Notes: generated from the sequence alone by a model not told the origin. 64,000 nt of DNA from Apostichopus japonicus (GCF_037975245.1 NC_092565.1:21194999-21258998); one strand, 5' to 3'. Positions 15,048-26,574 are shown, counted from the stretch's first letter. Program-made: numbers and translations.

Positions 15048-18000
15048 GACCTCCACAGACCCACATCTTTTTGCCAGATCTCATGCTCTTAAACAGATGT
15101 TTATTTTAGGATTTTTTTTTGTTTTTCTCCTCATCTTGGCAGCTTTCTGGATATCAAGGCTAGGTGTCAAAATAGTCTTTGATGCCGATGATAACTTTGC
15201 CGAGCCACCACATGATATCACCTTTGTAAAGAGTGCCATGCACAAATATTTCGGGGTGAGTCTGATTAGCCGTTTGTCTCAATGAATCAATACTGGTAGA
15301 TTGTCTGGTGGTCTTTAGTACAAATTATAGCAAGTAATCTGTATAAAGGTTTACATTTACATTTTATATGATACCGACTGACCCTTTCTCAACAAATGAT
15401 CACAAGTAACTTTAGGAACCATTTTGTTAACTGACTAATATTTGTACTTTATCTGTTCTATGTTTAGTACTAGCCATTGAAAGTTATCTTATTTATGTTT
15501 TATCAGGTGTCTATGCAAGCCACTTGTTTGTCTATTAAAGTGTGCTTGCATGTACATGTTTATGTGTACATATGGACTATCAATTTTTTACGGAGGTGCA
15601 CAGAACCAAGATTTCAGTAGCTTTCCAGTGTATCATCACTACAGTATGTACTAGTCAAGCAGTCTTGTTTATACTGTTATATCTGTTAAAATGGCTGAAA
15701 TAGAGTTCAATTGAATCATGGACTAACTTCATGCTGCTCACAAGTTGTGCAGTACTTTCTTCTGTTTAAATTATTGTGCCCCATGAAAAATGCTGTATGT
15801 ATCAAAGTATTATGGATCTGTGTACCAAAGCTACTACAACAAAATTTGCCTTTTATACAAGCTCTCGAAAGTAGAAATATTTAATGTTTTTCTTTACCAA
15901 AATGTTCTGGACACACTGGTTTGAAAACCTTGCCGGTCACAGAAAATTTTTCAGTTGGCTACAGTTTGCCCACCTTTTACCATAGCACAGAAATGTTGTA
16001 AGGCTTTTTAAGGTGTGTTCACACGTGATAACACGCTATCATCAAATTGCGATTTTTATAGCAAGGGTGTTTGCAGGCCAGAGTTTAACTGTCTAGTTTG
16101 GTCATGGTTATTAATAAAAAAAATAAGGTGTAAAAGTAAGTTGGCCTGACGTTTCGATCCTAGCAGGATCTTCTTCAAAGGCTAAATGACAAGTAACAGT
16201 AACAGTAAAGGGTTAGTTTCTTACTGTACACGAGCAGAAGTTTTAATTTAGTTTGGTTTTTGGACCAAGTCAGACCAGTTGCTTCACAGGAAACTCATCA
16301 GTAACACCTTTACTTTTAGTGTCGTCTGTTTCACTGGTGTACCATCATACTCAAAGACCTTGATGTCACACGGTCAAATCTTGAGATGTATTAAGGTGGA
16401 CAGTGATGTGTAAGTCATGTTGGGTAACATATATGCTATAGCAGTACAAACAATTCTGGAATGGTTTAGCTATTTATCCTTGTTTTCACTATAACGCATG
16501 TTTCTCATATAATTTAACCAAAAGATAATTAGCAGGGGTTTAGTGGGGTGAACAAGAGGCCACCACACCTGCCAAATGGAAAAAATGATCTTTGTGATGG
16601 GGATGGCATGTGTGTATGTTTGTATGTAATGCCATGGCTTGTAAATTGTCAAGTGTCAACTCAAAAATAGCATAGCAGTTTAGCTTCATACTAATTACCT
16701 GGATCCAACTTAGTCATTACAAACCCTACAGTTTCTTCATAGAAGTCAGAGGACATCTGAGGTGAGACCAAAGTCTGAAAAATTTGTATAAAAAAAAATT
16801 AAAAAAACTCCAAAACTGATGCTTGGATGACCTTCCTACTTTCCATGTGGATCCACCTTTTAGTGAGTGCAAGAACCCTGTTGCTTTTTGTTGTTTTTGT
16901 AAAGGTCAGAGGTCACCAGAGGTTAAAGTTTGAAATTCTTTGTATGATCTGTTTAACCTGAAAAGACAACTCCATGGTATTTGTTATAAAACAAAAACAT
17001 AAATGGTTATGTAAATATCGTCTGGCTTGCGTAACATATCTTTCAAAGTATTAAAAATAAAGTATCTTTCCAGATTACTGAAGATTTTGGGCTTTTAGAT
17101 CATCTCTACACAAACTTTGAGAAACCAAAATTTGCTGGATTTTGTAAGCAGTTAGCACAAGGTAAGAACTACATCCAAGGTTTATTTTGTCATTTTAGTT
17201 TCTCTATAGTAAATATTCAGCATACAGTTCATTGCCAAAGGCAAAACTGTGACATCACGCCTCACATCTGCATGTAAACCCTCGTGCCAATTTTTTCATG
17301 CTTCTTTTAAGAAGAGGATTATAAGATTAAAAATCAATGACATCAGAATGAATTTCCCTCCCACTCTCCTTCTCCACAAATGAAAACAAAAAACAAATAA
17401 AGAACCAATGGCATTGGCTTGAAATAACTGCAAAAACTGTAAGGCTGCAGATTAAGCATGCTGAAAACTGGTGGAAATTGCCAAGGCATTTTTTTCTTGG
17501 CATTTCTACATTTCCTTGTCCCCCACCCCTCCCCAACCCCTCCCCTTTTACCTCAAGTTATTCCTAGATCTTAAAGAGGGTTCAAAGTGTCTCTTTTCTT
17601 TCTTGGTTTCTGTGATATCTGGCCAGGTTTGGTATTCCAAAAGGAACAATTTCATTGGTGTACCATAATTTGGTTACAATTTCCAAGTCAAGTACCATCT
17701 TGATCGAAAAAATATCAGTATAACTTTTAGTTCATCGCCAGCTTCTTCTTCGTTATAAGAAGAATAGCTCAAAACTTGTTATTTACCAAAGTTGATATGA
17801 CAGTTTCAGGGTTTGGTTTAATAATTTTTTCGTTATTTTTGATACAGGTGCAACAGAGCAGAAGGACCCCTTGTGTCTATGGATTTTCAAAGAGGCTGGA
17901 CGAGTCCTTGGAAAGCACATCCAAGCAGTAGCCCCCAAGATTGACAAGGTAAAATAAATACCGGTTCAGGGGCAGGAGAACAAGCATTTCGCCGGAAATT

Positions 18001-21000
18001 CCTAATTTATTGTCTTCATCAGTTTTTCAGTGTAATTGCTGTTCGGTATTAAGCAAGAAACCAAACAAGGAGATAGAGTGGGTCGATTTCAAAGCTTCAC
18101 GGTGGTCGGCGCAAATCTTCTACATTAAGTCATTCGAGAATTTAGTTAGAAATATGCTTAGAACTTACACAGGACATGATGGAGGAAAAAAGAAGGTTAA
18201 TGTTCGAAATGTTAATACCCAATTTAAATACACAACATAGAATATATGTGTAGCCATAATTAGGCAGATGATAGGTCACCGCCTCGCTATGCATTCTATT
18301 ATACACACAGAGTATAAATGGATCCCTAACTCGTACCATGGTTTGTAGTACTATTGTGTACATGACAAGCTAATCATGATATATATTGTGTGACAGACTT
18401 TTGGCCTATTCGAAAAGGTGGACAGAAATGCATCTGAAAATATTAAAATCGGACTCATGCTTGGTCAGACGTACAGTATTGACATTTCCGTTCATAACCG
18501 TACACAGGGCTATGTGCCTGGCCTATGTATTTTTTTTACCCTATTAACATGCCTGGCACCATCCTGCAATGTCTGCATCTCTCCAATGTTTATGTAGCAG
18601 AGAGAGCCTATCCAAAGGACACATTTCGAGAAATACCCACAAGTCGTTAGTCGCTTTGCTGGCAATCGTATTCATGACCGTATTAAGTCCAGCGTGATAC
18701 TGGTCTATGAATAGGCTACTCTGTATTTCAATATTACATATCGAGGTCCAGATATTTGATATCGCATGCGTCCGATTAATGTTTTGGTCAAACGTTTTTT
18801 TATACACGAGCAAAGAATGGTTTGGTTGGAAATCCTTCATTCCCCATCCACCACTGCCAACGGGGGAAAACTCTTGGCGATAAAGTACGTTGCCGTTATT
18901 GTGAGATCACGTACTGCACAGTGGTACTGTAACAACAACGAATTAATTGTTTAGACCATCAAGCTCGAATGCATAATGAGGCTATGAGTTCCGACTCAGA
19001 TGTTAAAGACTCCCCTCTTGTTTCCTTTCGTCGAAAAGCGGTGTATCACAAGAAGATGTAGAATACTCTGAAGTCTGAATAATACATGTTTGATCTTACT
19101 CTTTCACAGGCGTTACTGGAAGGCTCCGGTGGTCTGCACATCGTATGTGTTGGTTCTGTCTGGAAGAGCTGGAACCTTCTAGAAGAAGGTAAAATTTTTG
19201 ACATTTCTGACGTTACGAAACAACACAAGTCAAGTAATATAGGACGCAAAATATCGCATTCTTTGACGAATAAATCTTTGGTAGAAGACAGCCTCTTTCA
19301 ATATTGCAACACAAAAGTTGTCACAGATCCACAAGAAGCCATAAAGTATTTCAAAACTGCGTAAACAAGAAATTATGAAAGTTGAAATGATATGATATTA
19401 TTATTGTTGCTTAATTCTTGTTATTTTTCATAATTTTAGCACTACTTGACAAAGTTTTGTTTCTAGTGAACCCTGGCACAGTTTTCAGGGAACTCCCAAA
19501 GCCATAACTGTGCAAAAAGGAATGTGTTTTTTACTGCTATTTGGTCCATTTTACCGATCAATTCATAGAAAAATACATTTATGGAATAGAAAACCCGAAG
19601 TTAAGTTATGGGGTTGATGCCAGTTTTTTTTTTGAGAACAATTTAATAAGCTGTCTGCTTTGGTGATTTACTTTGACCGAGTAGTAGTAGTAGCCTTCGC
19701 ATAACGGAAATGAGAGCATCTGATGTGTTTGGTTTCTCTTTCGAAACCTTATTTAATGGTCGGTCATTTGTGGTCAAGTAAACAAATTGTTTTGATATCA
19801 ACCTTGTACGTAATCTTCCAGTCCCTGGATTTAATGCAAACACGTACAAGTTACTGTTGATATTTGCATTTTATGCAGTTATCTTTCCACGAATTAGAAG
19901 TTTACCTCTGTATTAAGTTCATACTGTTATAGAAGCTCCTCATTAGTCCATGCTAGAACATGCTTCTACTATTTAAATCACTTGAAATTGTCAACAGTCA
20001 AAAAAGTTGTAAACCCTCCGTGTCCTTAGGGTCATATCTTTTCTTATCATTTTTGACTGATTTTATACTAATTCCTATGAACCCCCAAAACTTGAATGCT
20101 GCCCTCTCTGGGATTACAGTTCACACTGTAAACAACATACCTCCTACCACGATGCTCCTGATTGAGTAATTAAAATAGAGTCATTATAAATTGTTAAAGA
20201 CCAATTAAAATCTGAAGTTAATGTCAGCAAAGGTTAGCCAACTACCTCCCGAAGATTGGATTTTTTTTTTTTTTTTTTGTCATGCGTATTATGAAAGCTT
20301 GCCCCTTTGCATCATTGGATAGAATTTTGAATTGAATCAACCTTTGGAAAAAAATATTTTTGGCTAAATTTACTGGGAACTCAAGCTAAAAATATTTGTT
20401 GGTTTGGTACTATAGGGATCAGAAAACCTTCAAGAGGCCTGCATTTCTAAGCTTATGATACCCTACAGACTGTAACGTTTGTTGTTGTTCTTTGTTTTCT
20501 TTACTGAAGCGACAAGAAAATGATTGTATTCTTAGATCACAATTTGAAGATGACCCCTTGCAACATTAATCAAGCAGTCTCAGACCAAAATATGCCCAGA
20601 GATATATATTTAAATGCATTCCAGGCATGTTTCTGGGTCGAAAGCATTGATTCAGTTTCTGAAAGAGGAATTAGGGAAAACCTCGGCGGTCCAAAAATAA
20701 CTGCTGGGTGCTAACGATGAAGCCCGTCTAAACTAAACGTGATAAGAGAAAATGTCAGTGTTCCGGCGTGAGCTATTTTGATGGTCTTATATGGAAAATA
20801 AAACCCTACCAACGTTTTTGTACAATGTCAGCATCAGCAGGTTCCCCCCTTCCCTCCCCCCCTCCACCTCAAGTAGTCACTTGCATTTGTCTTTTTGGTG
20901 GGAAAGTGCGTTTTTCTAAAACCTCATTAAATCATAAAACACAACGTGTTCCTTTTTGGTACTTTGCAGGATTCCTGGAAGGGATCAAGGCAGTTAAGTC

Positions 21001-21151
21001 AACAGACGTGGAGATTGGCAAGTTTGTCCTGCTGAGTTCTAAAGGTTCGTCCGCACTAGGGGCAGCGAGACTCGGAGCTGAAGCCGTTGGCCACGATCTT
21101 CCTCTCGACTTTGAGGCTAATGTTGATGTCTTGTATTCATTCCCTTCGTAG
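3910..21151 (+). CDS. NAGK: N-acetyl-D-glucosamine kinase, ten exons
   Basis: Phosphorylates GlcNAc at O6 using ATP, the entry step of GlcNAc salvage toward UDP-GlcNAc or fructose-6-phosphate; a cytosolic enzyme of the ASKHA fold. Coding exons: 3910-3947, 4750-4834, 6386-6484, 7608-7749, 14077-14187, 15143-15255, 17074-17161, 17848-17948, 19110-19188, 20970-21151. All joins keep frame and all introns are GT-AG. The product is 345 residues (human 344), also with ten exons. The short first exon encodes the start of the glycine-rich phosphate loop (YFGGIEG). Visible motifs: the GlcNAc-binding STNHW (N39), GLSLSGG, catalytic base D110 in CTDTFG, the GTGSN phosphate loop (130-133), [20 protein letters not shown], and the C-terminal [11 protein letters not shown]. 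Start chosen because only this ATG gives the phosphate-loop half-codon with the right phase. AATAAA signals occur near 21959 and 22116. I see nothing broken. Confidence 0.97.
4082..4182 (+). pseudogene. LINE reverse transcriptase fragment
   Basis: In NAGK intron 1, about 30 codons read on the + strand give the signature of the C-terminal part of a non-LTR retrotransposon [22 protein letters not shown] followed by LKDIV. This region is strongly conserved in Jockey/CR1-like LINEs. Frames close on both sides, so it is a short dead remnant rather than part of a working element. Recognition is from family knowledge of the [13 protein letters not shown] motif. Confidence 0.75.
4835..6385. other. 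NAGK intron 2, nothing recognised
   Basis: AT-rich intron. No exon-like open frame with good splice sites and no clear repeat beyond T-runs. Confidence 0.5.
6530..7150 (-). repeat. Dispersed ~127-bp-type repeat, diverged copies
   Basis: Degenerate units in NAGK intron 3. Recurring phrases are GTGGATCCAC, TTGAGTACAAGAAC and GGTCAAAGG. On the opposite strand these correspond to the units at 25375-25790, 32735-33085 and 51745-52440. The sequence is non-coding. Confidence 0.55.
8508..9313. repeat. 20-bp satellite array, left block
   Basis: About 40 head-to-tail copies of a 20-base unit (TACACAGTACCTATACATTA and variants) in NAGK intron 4. Variants (ATTG, ATAA, AAAT in place of ATTA) are mixed through the array. 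A longer composite containing TAGGTCTATAAATTATACACAG... occurs twice (about 8810-8890 and 8990-9062), so there is a second, higher-order duplication. Because 60 bases hold three units, open frames with a 20-residue period arise, but they are not genes. Confidence 0.97.
9314..11645. mobile_element. Non-autonomous hAT-like transposon inside the satellite
   Basis: A 2,332-bp segment interrupts the 20-bp satellite. Its ends are inverted: the left begins TAGGGCTGTGTCATTCCGG, and the right, read on the - strand, begins TAGGGCTGTAACGGTTAAAC. Both then carry several copies of GGTTAACCGGTTAACCG-like sequence. It is flanked on both sides by GTACCTAT (9306-9313 and 11646-11653), an 8-bp target duplication as made by hAT transposases. 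The TAGGGCTGT terminus is also typical of hAT elements. I see no transposase-like open frame, so it must have been moved in trans. Confidence 0.85.
11646..12970. repeat. 20-bp satellite array, right block
   Basis: About 66 further copies of the same TACACAGTACCTATACATTA unit as at 8508-9313, in phase with it once one copy of the GTACCTAT target duplication is removed. The array was therefore one block of about 2.1 kb before the hAT-like element entered. Confidence 0.97.
13010..13440. repeat. Low-complexity region rich in CCTGTG/CACAGG
   Basis: Many short copies of AACCTGTGG, CACATGTG, GTGTGACA and their complements are scattered on both strands, so the segment can fold on itself. No fixed period is visible. 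It may be a decayed satellite or the interior of a foldback element. Confidence 0.4.
13586..13625 (-). repeat. Hammerhead-like repeat, degenerate copy
   Basis: Contains the GATCCTAGCAGGATC hairpin and the flanking CTTCTTCC of the family at 16133-16177 and 63731-63776. Here the GAAAC block has decayed, so it is a dead copy in NAGK intron 4. Confidence 0.6.
14812..14871. repeat. (AT)n microsatellite
   Basis: Nearly pure AT dinucleotides with a few G and A interruptions, immediately left of the hammerhead motif. Confidence 0.9.
14872..14941 (+). ncRNA. Candidate type I hammerhead ribozyme
   Basis: Intact core in the correct order. CTGATGA (14885-14891) is followed by a stem II segment and GAAA (14914-14917). 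Stem III is three base pairs (ACT with AGT) closed by a TCG loop. The cleavage triplet is GTA, with cut predicted after 14926. Stem I is formed by GCA (14927-14929) with TGC (14882-14884) and, after an internal loop, GGTA (14937-14940) with TACC (14873-14876). The short stem III and looped stem I are what is known for hammerheads in Penelope-like elements and retrozymes. Stem II is the weak part: C-G, a bulged C, then GGT with ACC, and a mismatch next to the core. The motif lies between two AT microsatellites in NAGK intron 5, same strand as the gene. Confidence 0.6.
14963..15044. repeat. (AT)n microsatellite
   Basis: About 40 AT dinucleotides without interruption, ending about 100 bases before NAGK exon 6. 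Confidence 0.95.
16133..16177 (-). repeat. Hammerhead-ribozyme-like short repeat, copy 1
   Basis: On the - strand this reads, in order: a GCCT arm, TGAAGA, one extra A, the perfect hairpin GATCC-TGCTA-GGATC, GAAAC, GTC and an AGGC arm. These are hammerhead parts: a CTGANGA-type core with its first base changed, stem II, GAAA, an ACGT that could form stem III only between two molecules, a GUC cleavage site, and a stem I (GCCT with AGGC). The extra A before stem II makes activity doubtful. It lies in NAGK intron 6. Confidence 0.6.
16740..16990 (-). repeat. Dispersed ~127-bp-type repeat
   Basis: In NAGK intron 6. Phrases such as GTGGATCCACC, GAGTGCAAGAACCCTGTTG and AAAGGTCAGAGGTCACCAGA match, on the opposite strand, the units at 32735-33085 and 51745-52440. 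Confidence 0.6.
17949..19109. other. NAGK intron 8
   Basis: No recognised element. A 98-codon open frame on the - strand (18544-18840) has no identifiable motif and is not supported as a gene. Confidence 0.4.
19189..20969. other. NAGK intron 9, nothing recognised
   Basis: The open frame continues about 170 bases past the exon 9 donor before a stop, which is read-through only. The rest is AT-rich intron with a T-run near 20262. Confidence 0.5.
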
Positions 21152-21840
21152 AGCATTATTGGACGTCTGCCCTGAATGTTGTCACGTCACCCATGTGAGT
21201 GTGGTACCGTTGTTTGCTGTGGGAGGGAGGGAGGGGGGGTCTGTTATGTTGGGCTTGACTACATATGCATAGTAAAGATGGTTTTGTTCCAATTAAAGTG
21301 CTGCATTAATTACAAATAGAGTTTGCATATATTGCAAGAAAGAAATGTCATTTTGAAAAGCTATGATATGACCAATGAAGTTGTCAAAGTAAGGTCCATT
21401 TTGACCGTGAAGAGATCTTTATTAAACAGTGTCCAAAGGTTCTCATTCCTCCAATGGTGAACAAACTATCGGTGTAATACATTTCTGTATGAAAGGGTTA
21501 TGTAAATTGAAAGCATTGAAATCAATATTATATTAGCAATTTATTTTTTGGGCCTTAAAAACTCTTGGACTAACTCTAGCAACGTTCTGGTTTACATTAT
21601 TTCAAAATTTTCAACGTGCTTGGTGATAGCTGTTGGCTTGAAATGGACGAGCAGGTCATAGGTCACTAAAATCCAGTTTGTGATTCAAACTTTCAAAACG
21701 TTTGAACTGAGAATCGGTTGCAGTCAGAGAGCTTTTTTTAAAAGGCAAATTCCCAGTGTTCTTCTGAAGTTCATTCTTTTATACCAAAATTGTTGGTAAG
21801 TTTCTGTGCAAGATTAGGTCAAAGCTACATCCTGACTGAA

Positions 21841-22158
21841 GTTACTATTACCAAAGAGTCCAAGATAAGGACTCTCTGATTAGTAAGATAGGGACGTTCT
21901 GATTTAATTCTATATTTTCAAAGTCAGTTTGTACCCCTACAATAGAATGGATTAGTCCAATAAAATTTTCACTCTGGTTTGAATAGTGGACTTTGCAGTT
22001 ACTCATACCAAAGAGTCCATGATAGGGACTTTCTGATTAATAAGATAGGGACTTTCTGATTTAATTATAATTTTCTCAGTCAGTTTTGTACCCCTACAAT
22101 AGAATAGATTAGTCCAATAAAATTTTCACTTTGAATTGAATAGTGGAATAGTTGACTT
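21841..22158. repeat. Two-copy tandem duplication of ~157 bp downstream of NAGK
   Basis: Copies start at 21841 and 21998. Shared phrases are CCAAAGAGTCCA, GATAGGGAC, TCTGATTTAATT, GTACCCCTACAATAGAAT and CCAATAAAATTTTCACT. Each copy carries an AATAAA, so the NAGK 3' end, if it reaches this far, could have duplicated polyadenylation signals. Confidence 0.9.
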
Positions 22159-25100
22159 TGCAAAAAGATGAAATCTTGTTTTGTGCTGATATCAAGTAAA
22201 ACTGCGCAAAACGACAGGAATATTAAATGAATATTGTTTGTATTATTTTTATAAAAAAAATTTCATTCCTAGCTTCTGTTTCACTGTTGTTTTGTTTTGT
22301 TTTGTTTTTTCTTCTTCTCCTTTTGTTTTTTGTTCTCTTTGTTTTTGGCTTTCCAACTTATTGTGTCTGCAATATTTCTTCAATTGTGTGACACCTATAT
22401 TTTCCCTTTTTACTTGAAAAAGCACAAGTTATTACAAGGGTCACTCATTACGTTCTTGTCTCGTCTTCATATTGTTCTTTCCAAAAAAAATTTGAAGGAC
22501 AAAGGGTAATTCTCTAACCACCTTGTTGAAAATTGTAAATTTCAGATCCCGGCTATCCGAAAAAAGTTTTGAAATCTGAACTTTCACTGCATATTTTATG
22601 ACATTCCAAAACACATCTGAGAATTCCATTACACAATTACATGACATCCAAACATTTTTATAAACAGTACTTATGTAGCACCAATTTGATGTGGATCACA
22701 CAAGTGATATGACCTTCATAATAAACTCACAGTATGTTTGTGACTCATGATTTGATTATTAACTCTTAAAAGTTTTTGGTGTACATTGGTGCCACCTACC
22801 TGTAGCAAAAAAATTGTAAGTAGATTATTATTTAGACATTGCTGGGTTTGGACTGCACATTTAAATTCAGAAATTTTTCAAATACGATCCCTTCTAACAC
22901 ATAGATATAACTTATGCTTGTACATTTATGACATTTATGTGAAGATTTTTTGGCAGTTAACACTGTTTTAAAAAGAAACTAACAGGTGGTGGGTCTTGCA
23001 AGTAAACTGTGGAATTCTATTTTTCCATATTTGCTATACCACTGGTATCCTTAATGAAATATTATCTTACAACCAGCCCATTAGATCGGCAGATATTATG
23101 AAAGTTTTGATGAATTTTCTTGTAACTCATAGATGTTTTTTTTTGGCCGGTATCATGTGTTTGTAACAATATGTACTCAAAAGAGTATTTTTATTGCCCT
23201 TGCTTGCCTCCTATCAATGAATTCAGTAATTTTGTTCCTACAATTCAACCAGTACTTAGAAATGTATTTCTCTCTTGCCTCACCCCCACCCCATCCCCCT
23301 CCCATATTTTTATTTATGTGGGAATTTATTTGCAACTAAATATAAAGTATTTGTTTGTATAATGTTTATGCAATGGCTAACCTGACCTCTAACAAGTCAT
23401 TCAAAGTTATAAGTGTCAGTTAAATCATTTACCTGGATTTTGAGTTGTAAGGGTGTGGAAGTTTTCCTAGTGAGTCAACATTCTACATGAGAGGTGTGGG
23501 GGGGGGGTGGGGAGAGTTGTAGGAACCAGAGTGAGATATAGGGATTAATATTCCTCAATAGTTGTCTAACAAAAGGAGATACATTCCAAAAAAAACTTCT
23601 CTTTCAGACATTCACTTTTGTGTTTTTTGAAAAAATTGTTACAGGGGAATAAGAGAAAAAAAATGTTGCAGGCTTCGCCCTCTGGAAACCCAACAGGGAT
23701 CTTCCTCTTGATGCCTCCCTGCACCCCAGCCAGAAAAGGTGGCCCACCACCACTCCACCTACGCCTCTGTTACTGTGTTACGTACTGACCCATGGGGTAT
23801 AATTCGATTTGAATGAGAACCCTTATATAATGGCATGTCGCAAGTGTGCGGGAAATGTGACCAAGCTGGAAGAAACTTTCAAAATTTGAGATTGCAATTG
23901 AATTTATCACACTTACACCCTTCTTTATCCTTTTCTTTCACGGGATGAACATCAAGTATTTAATACATCTCATTATTTCATATAAGTATAATCATATGCA
24001 AATGAGACCATTTGAAATTATTAAAAAAAATTCTGCCCATTGTTTTGACGTTATCATGACTTGATACAAACTAATGAACTGCTGTGTCAGATTTAAGTAA
24101 CAAGTAAATATCGTCGAAAATTGACCGAATTCAAATTGCAAAAGAGCTGCTTTAATTCAGACCTTTTATTGAAAAGATGAATCATATAATCGTTGCATTG
24201 TTTTATTGTCTTATTGTTTTGGTTATCTTCTCCTTTTCGTATCGTTGGGATTTTAATTAATTACAAATTTATTGTATATATGTAATTGATTGGATAAATG
24301 TTGTGTGAAGCAGAGATATAATAATTGACAAAGTCAGTGTTATTGTTCTTATTCGCCTCCATTTCTATAAATTTGAGCATATTTTTGGGCAAACTATATT
24401 CTTTTGAAGGAACAAGCCAACCAAGTGAAATATCAAGAAACGAAATTGAATTGTCTAACACAAATTTCTTTCCTTCAAATAGGTCGTTGCAATTAGTTCA
24501 TTGCAGTAAACGTAACGTTTTGCTTGCTTTTGTCCTCATGATCATTAAAGGCTGTTTGATTTCACCAACGTGTGTAAATGTAACTTCCTGGTGGGTGGGG
24601 GGGGGGTGGTAATACAACGGTAACAAAGAAATGCACATGACACATTAAAGCTAAAATAACCTCCATTTATATTATTGTAAATTATAGTCTCGGTGTAGCT
24701 AACACTAGACCGTCGATCAGCAAACTATTTGTAGGACAAATTTTCTAGTTTTTGGAGTTTGACGACGACCATCGATTAGGTCAATTTTGTTCTAACATTG
24801 GCCAAGCTAGCTTTCATGCATTCTGAGGGGGTGGGGGGGGGGTCTGGTGGGTCCTTGCTCAGTCCATATAAGATCCTAAAACTGGCGGGTCTAAGTGGTT
24901 TTTCGGACCGCTGCTTGAGACTATGTACAATCCTACAATTCCAAAAAGCCAATAACCGTTCCTCTCACGAGGTGGGTGGGGGGGGGGTGGTAAAATAAAT
25001 CACTTGGCTTCGATCGGGCATTGTTCCAAGGATAGAAGTACTGATTGACAGCACGAGGTGTGACTGGGTCATGTTAAAATCCTAACAAACTAATTTATTT

Positions 25101-25374
25101 CTCTCAGTTTTAATTCTGCCGCAATAGCGTGTCTCCTCAGCCCCCCTCCCCTCAGCCCCCCTCCTACCCCTAATCCATGCCACAAAGCGTAACTGGTACT
25201 TTTATCAACTAATAAAAAGCCAAGCAAAAGACAGCCAGAAAGCAAAACTGCATTGTGGTTTCAATGATGTTACATGAATATCTTATGTTAATGTGACATC
25301 CTGTAGGCTATAGGAAGGATGCACAAGATACTTCAATCTAAGTAATACTGCAAAAAGCATTGAGATGTGACTAA
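22159..25374. other. Intergenic, no gene recognised
   Basis: AT-rich DNA with several G-runs of ten or so bases (for example near 23499, 24597, 24834 and 24974) that could form quadruplexes. A degenerate MITE-like end (CCACCTACGCCTCTG) occurs near 23756. No exon-like frame recognised. Confidence 0.45.
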
Positions 25375-25790
25375 CAATATTCACATCTGATGACCGAAAT
25401 GAACACTTATAGTCTTCTTGTACTCAACATACATATTTTGTTTACAAGGTTTCCACAATTTCGTCCCTGTGTCGACCCCAAATTGATCTCTACCAAAGAC
25501 AAGAGGGTCCATCTTCTCAATGTGGTACATCTACATACCACATGAGATCTGTCCAAGCTTCTCTCCTTGAGAGGTTACCTATGTTTTCACAATTTGACCC
25601 CTGGTGACCCCAAAATACCTTTGACCTCAACCAAAAACAATGGACTTCTTGTACTCAATGCGGTACACGTACATATCAAATGTCCAAGATTCCCTTCTTG
25701 AGATATCGTGGTTACAAGCTCGGCAACACAAACGCACACACACATACGCCACCATAACTACATAGTTACGATTTTCATCGAAACAAAAAA
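25375..25790 (+). repeat. Dispersed ~127-bp repeat, about two units
   Basis: Repeated phrases: CACAATTTGACCCCTGGTGA, ACCTTTGACCTC, CTTCTTGTACTCAATG, GAGATCTGTCCAAGCTTC and CTTGAGATATCGTG. The same family and orientation recur at 51745-52440. Confidence 0.8.
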
Positions 25791-25800
25791 GGAATGAACC

Positions 25801-26093
25801 CAGGCGCGTAGCCAGGAATTTGCAAAGGGAGGGGCGAAACTGTAGATTTGGCATTGCAAACTATCTAATCGTAGCGCCACCATATTGGCGCGAAGCGTAC
25901 AAGAAAATTTTGGCAGAAAATGCCTCCCAGATCGCTGGAAATGGCACTTCCCAGGCCTTGTAAGTTGCATTTTAGCATTTTCTCTTTTGAAAATACTAGC
26001 GATATCATAAAAACATTAAAAAAAAAAATTAAAAATATGCTCAAGGGGGGGGCGGCTGCCCCCTTCGCCCCCACCCCCCTGGCTACACGCCTG
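25801..26093. mobile_element. MITE with 8-bp target duplication
   Basis: A 293-bp element. The left end is CAGGCGCGTAGCCAGG; the right end, on the other strand, is CAGGCGTGTAGCCAGG. It is flanked by AATGAACC on both sides (25793-25800 and 26094-26101). The 8-bp duplication and CAG ends point to the hAT superfamily. It has no transposase. It inserted just after a ~127-bp repeat unit. Confidence 0.9.
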
Positions 26094-26226
26094 AATGAAC
26101 CTATATATATAAACAAGGCCTGATCTACCGATTGCTCATGAGAGCTATAAGGTTTATATATTCTCTGACGTTTCAAAAGGTCAGTGATTCAAAACAACCA
26201 TGCCGTTGGTTTAGAACCAAGGTTGT

Positions 26227-26574
26227 TTAAAGGCATTGAAGACTCGCCCCAAACCGCGTGCGGCCATCTGCTAAAAGTTAACCTTCTGTTGCTTGCAAGT
26301 GACGTTTTGTTCGTGTCGCTACAAAATGCAGACAGTAATGAAACGTGATACCTTGTTATCTTTTAGCTGTAACGTTTGTATACTGTGCTGTGGGTATTGA
26401 CCGCAGCTGTTTGTACTGACTGTACACTAGTGTCTAATTACCGACGGTAGCAAGCTGTGAGTGTATTTTCTGGGATCAATGGTGGTGTCTAACACTTCTG
26501 TTACACCTCATTCGAAACTAGGTCAAATTACCGGCATTAGACGTTTCTTTTGCGCGAGTCTTCACACCCTTTAA
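26227..26574. mobile_element. MITE-like element bounded by TTAA
   Basis: Left: TTAA then AGGCATTGAAGACTCG. Right, on the other strand: TTAA then AGGGTGTGAAGACTCG. The ends are inverted, with two or three mismatches over 16 bases, and TTAA on both sides resembles the piggyBac target site. The interior is non-coding. Confidence 0.6.

Noticed and set aside
18544-18840. 98-codon - strand frame in NAGK intron 8
   Set aside because: No motif, no splice partner and no codon-level sign of selection visible.
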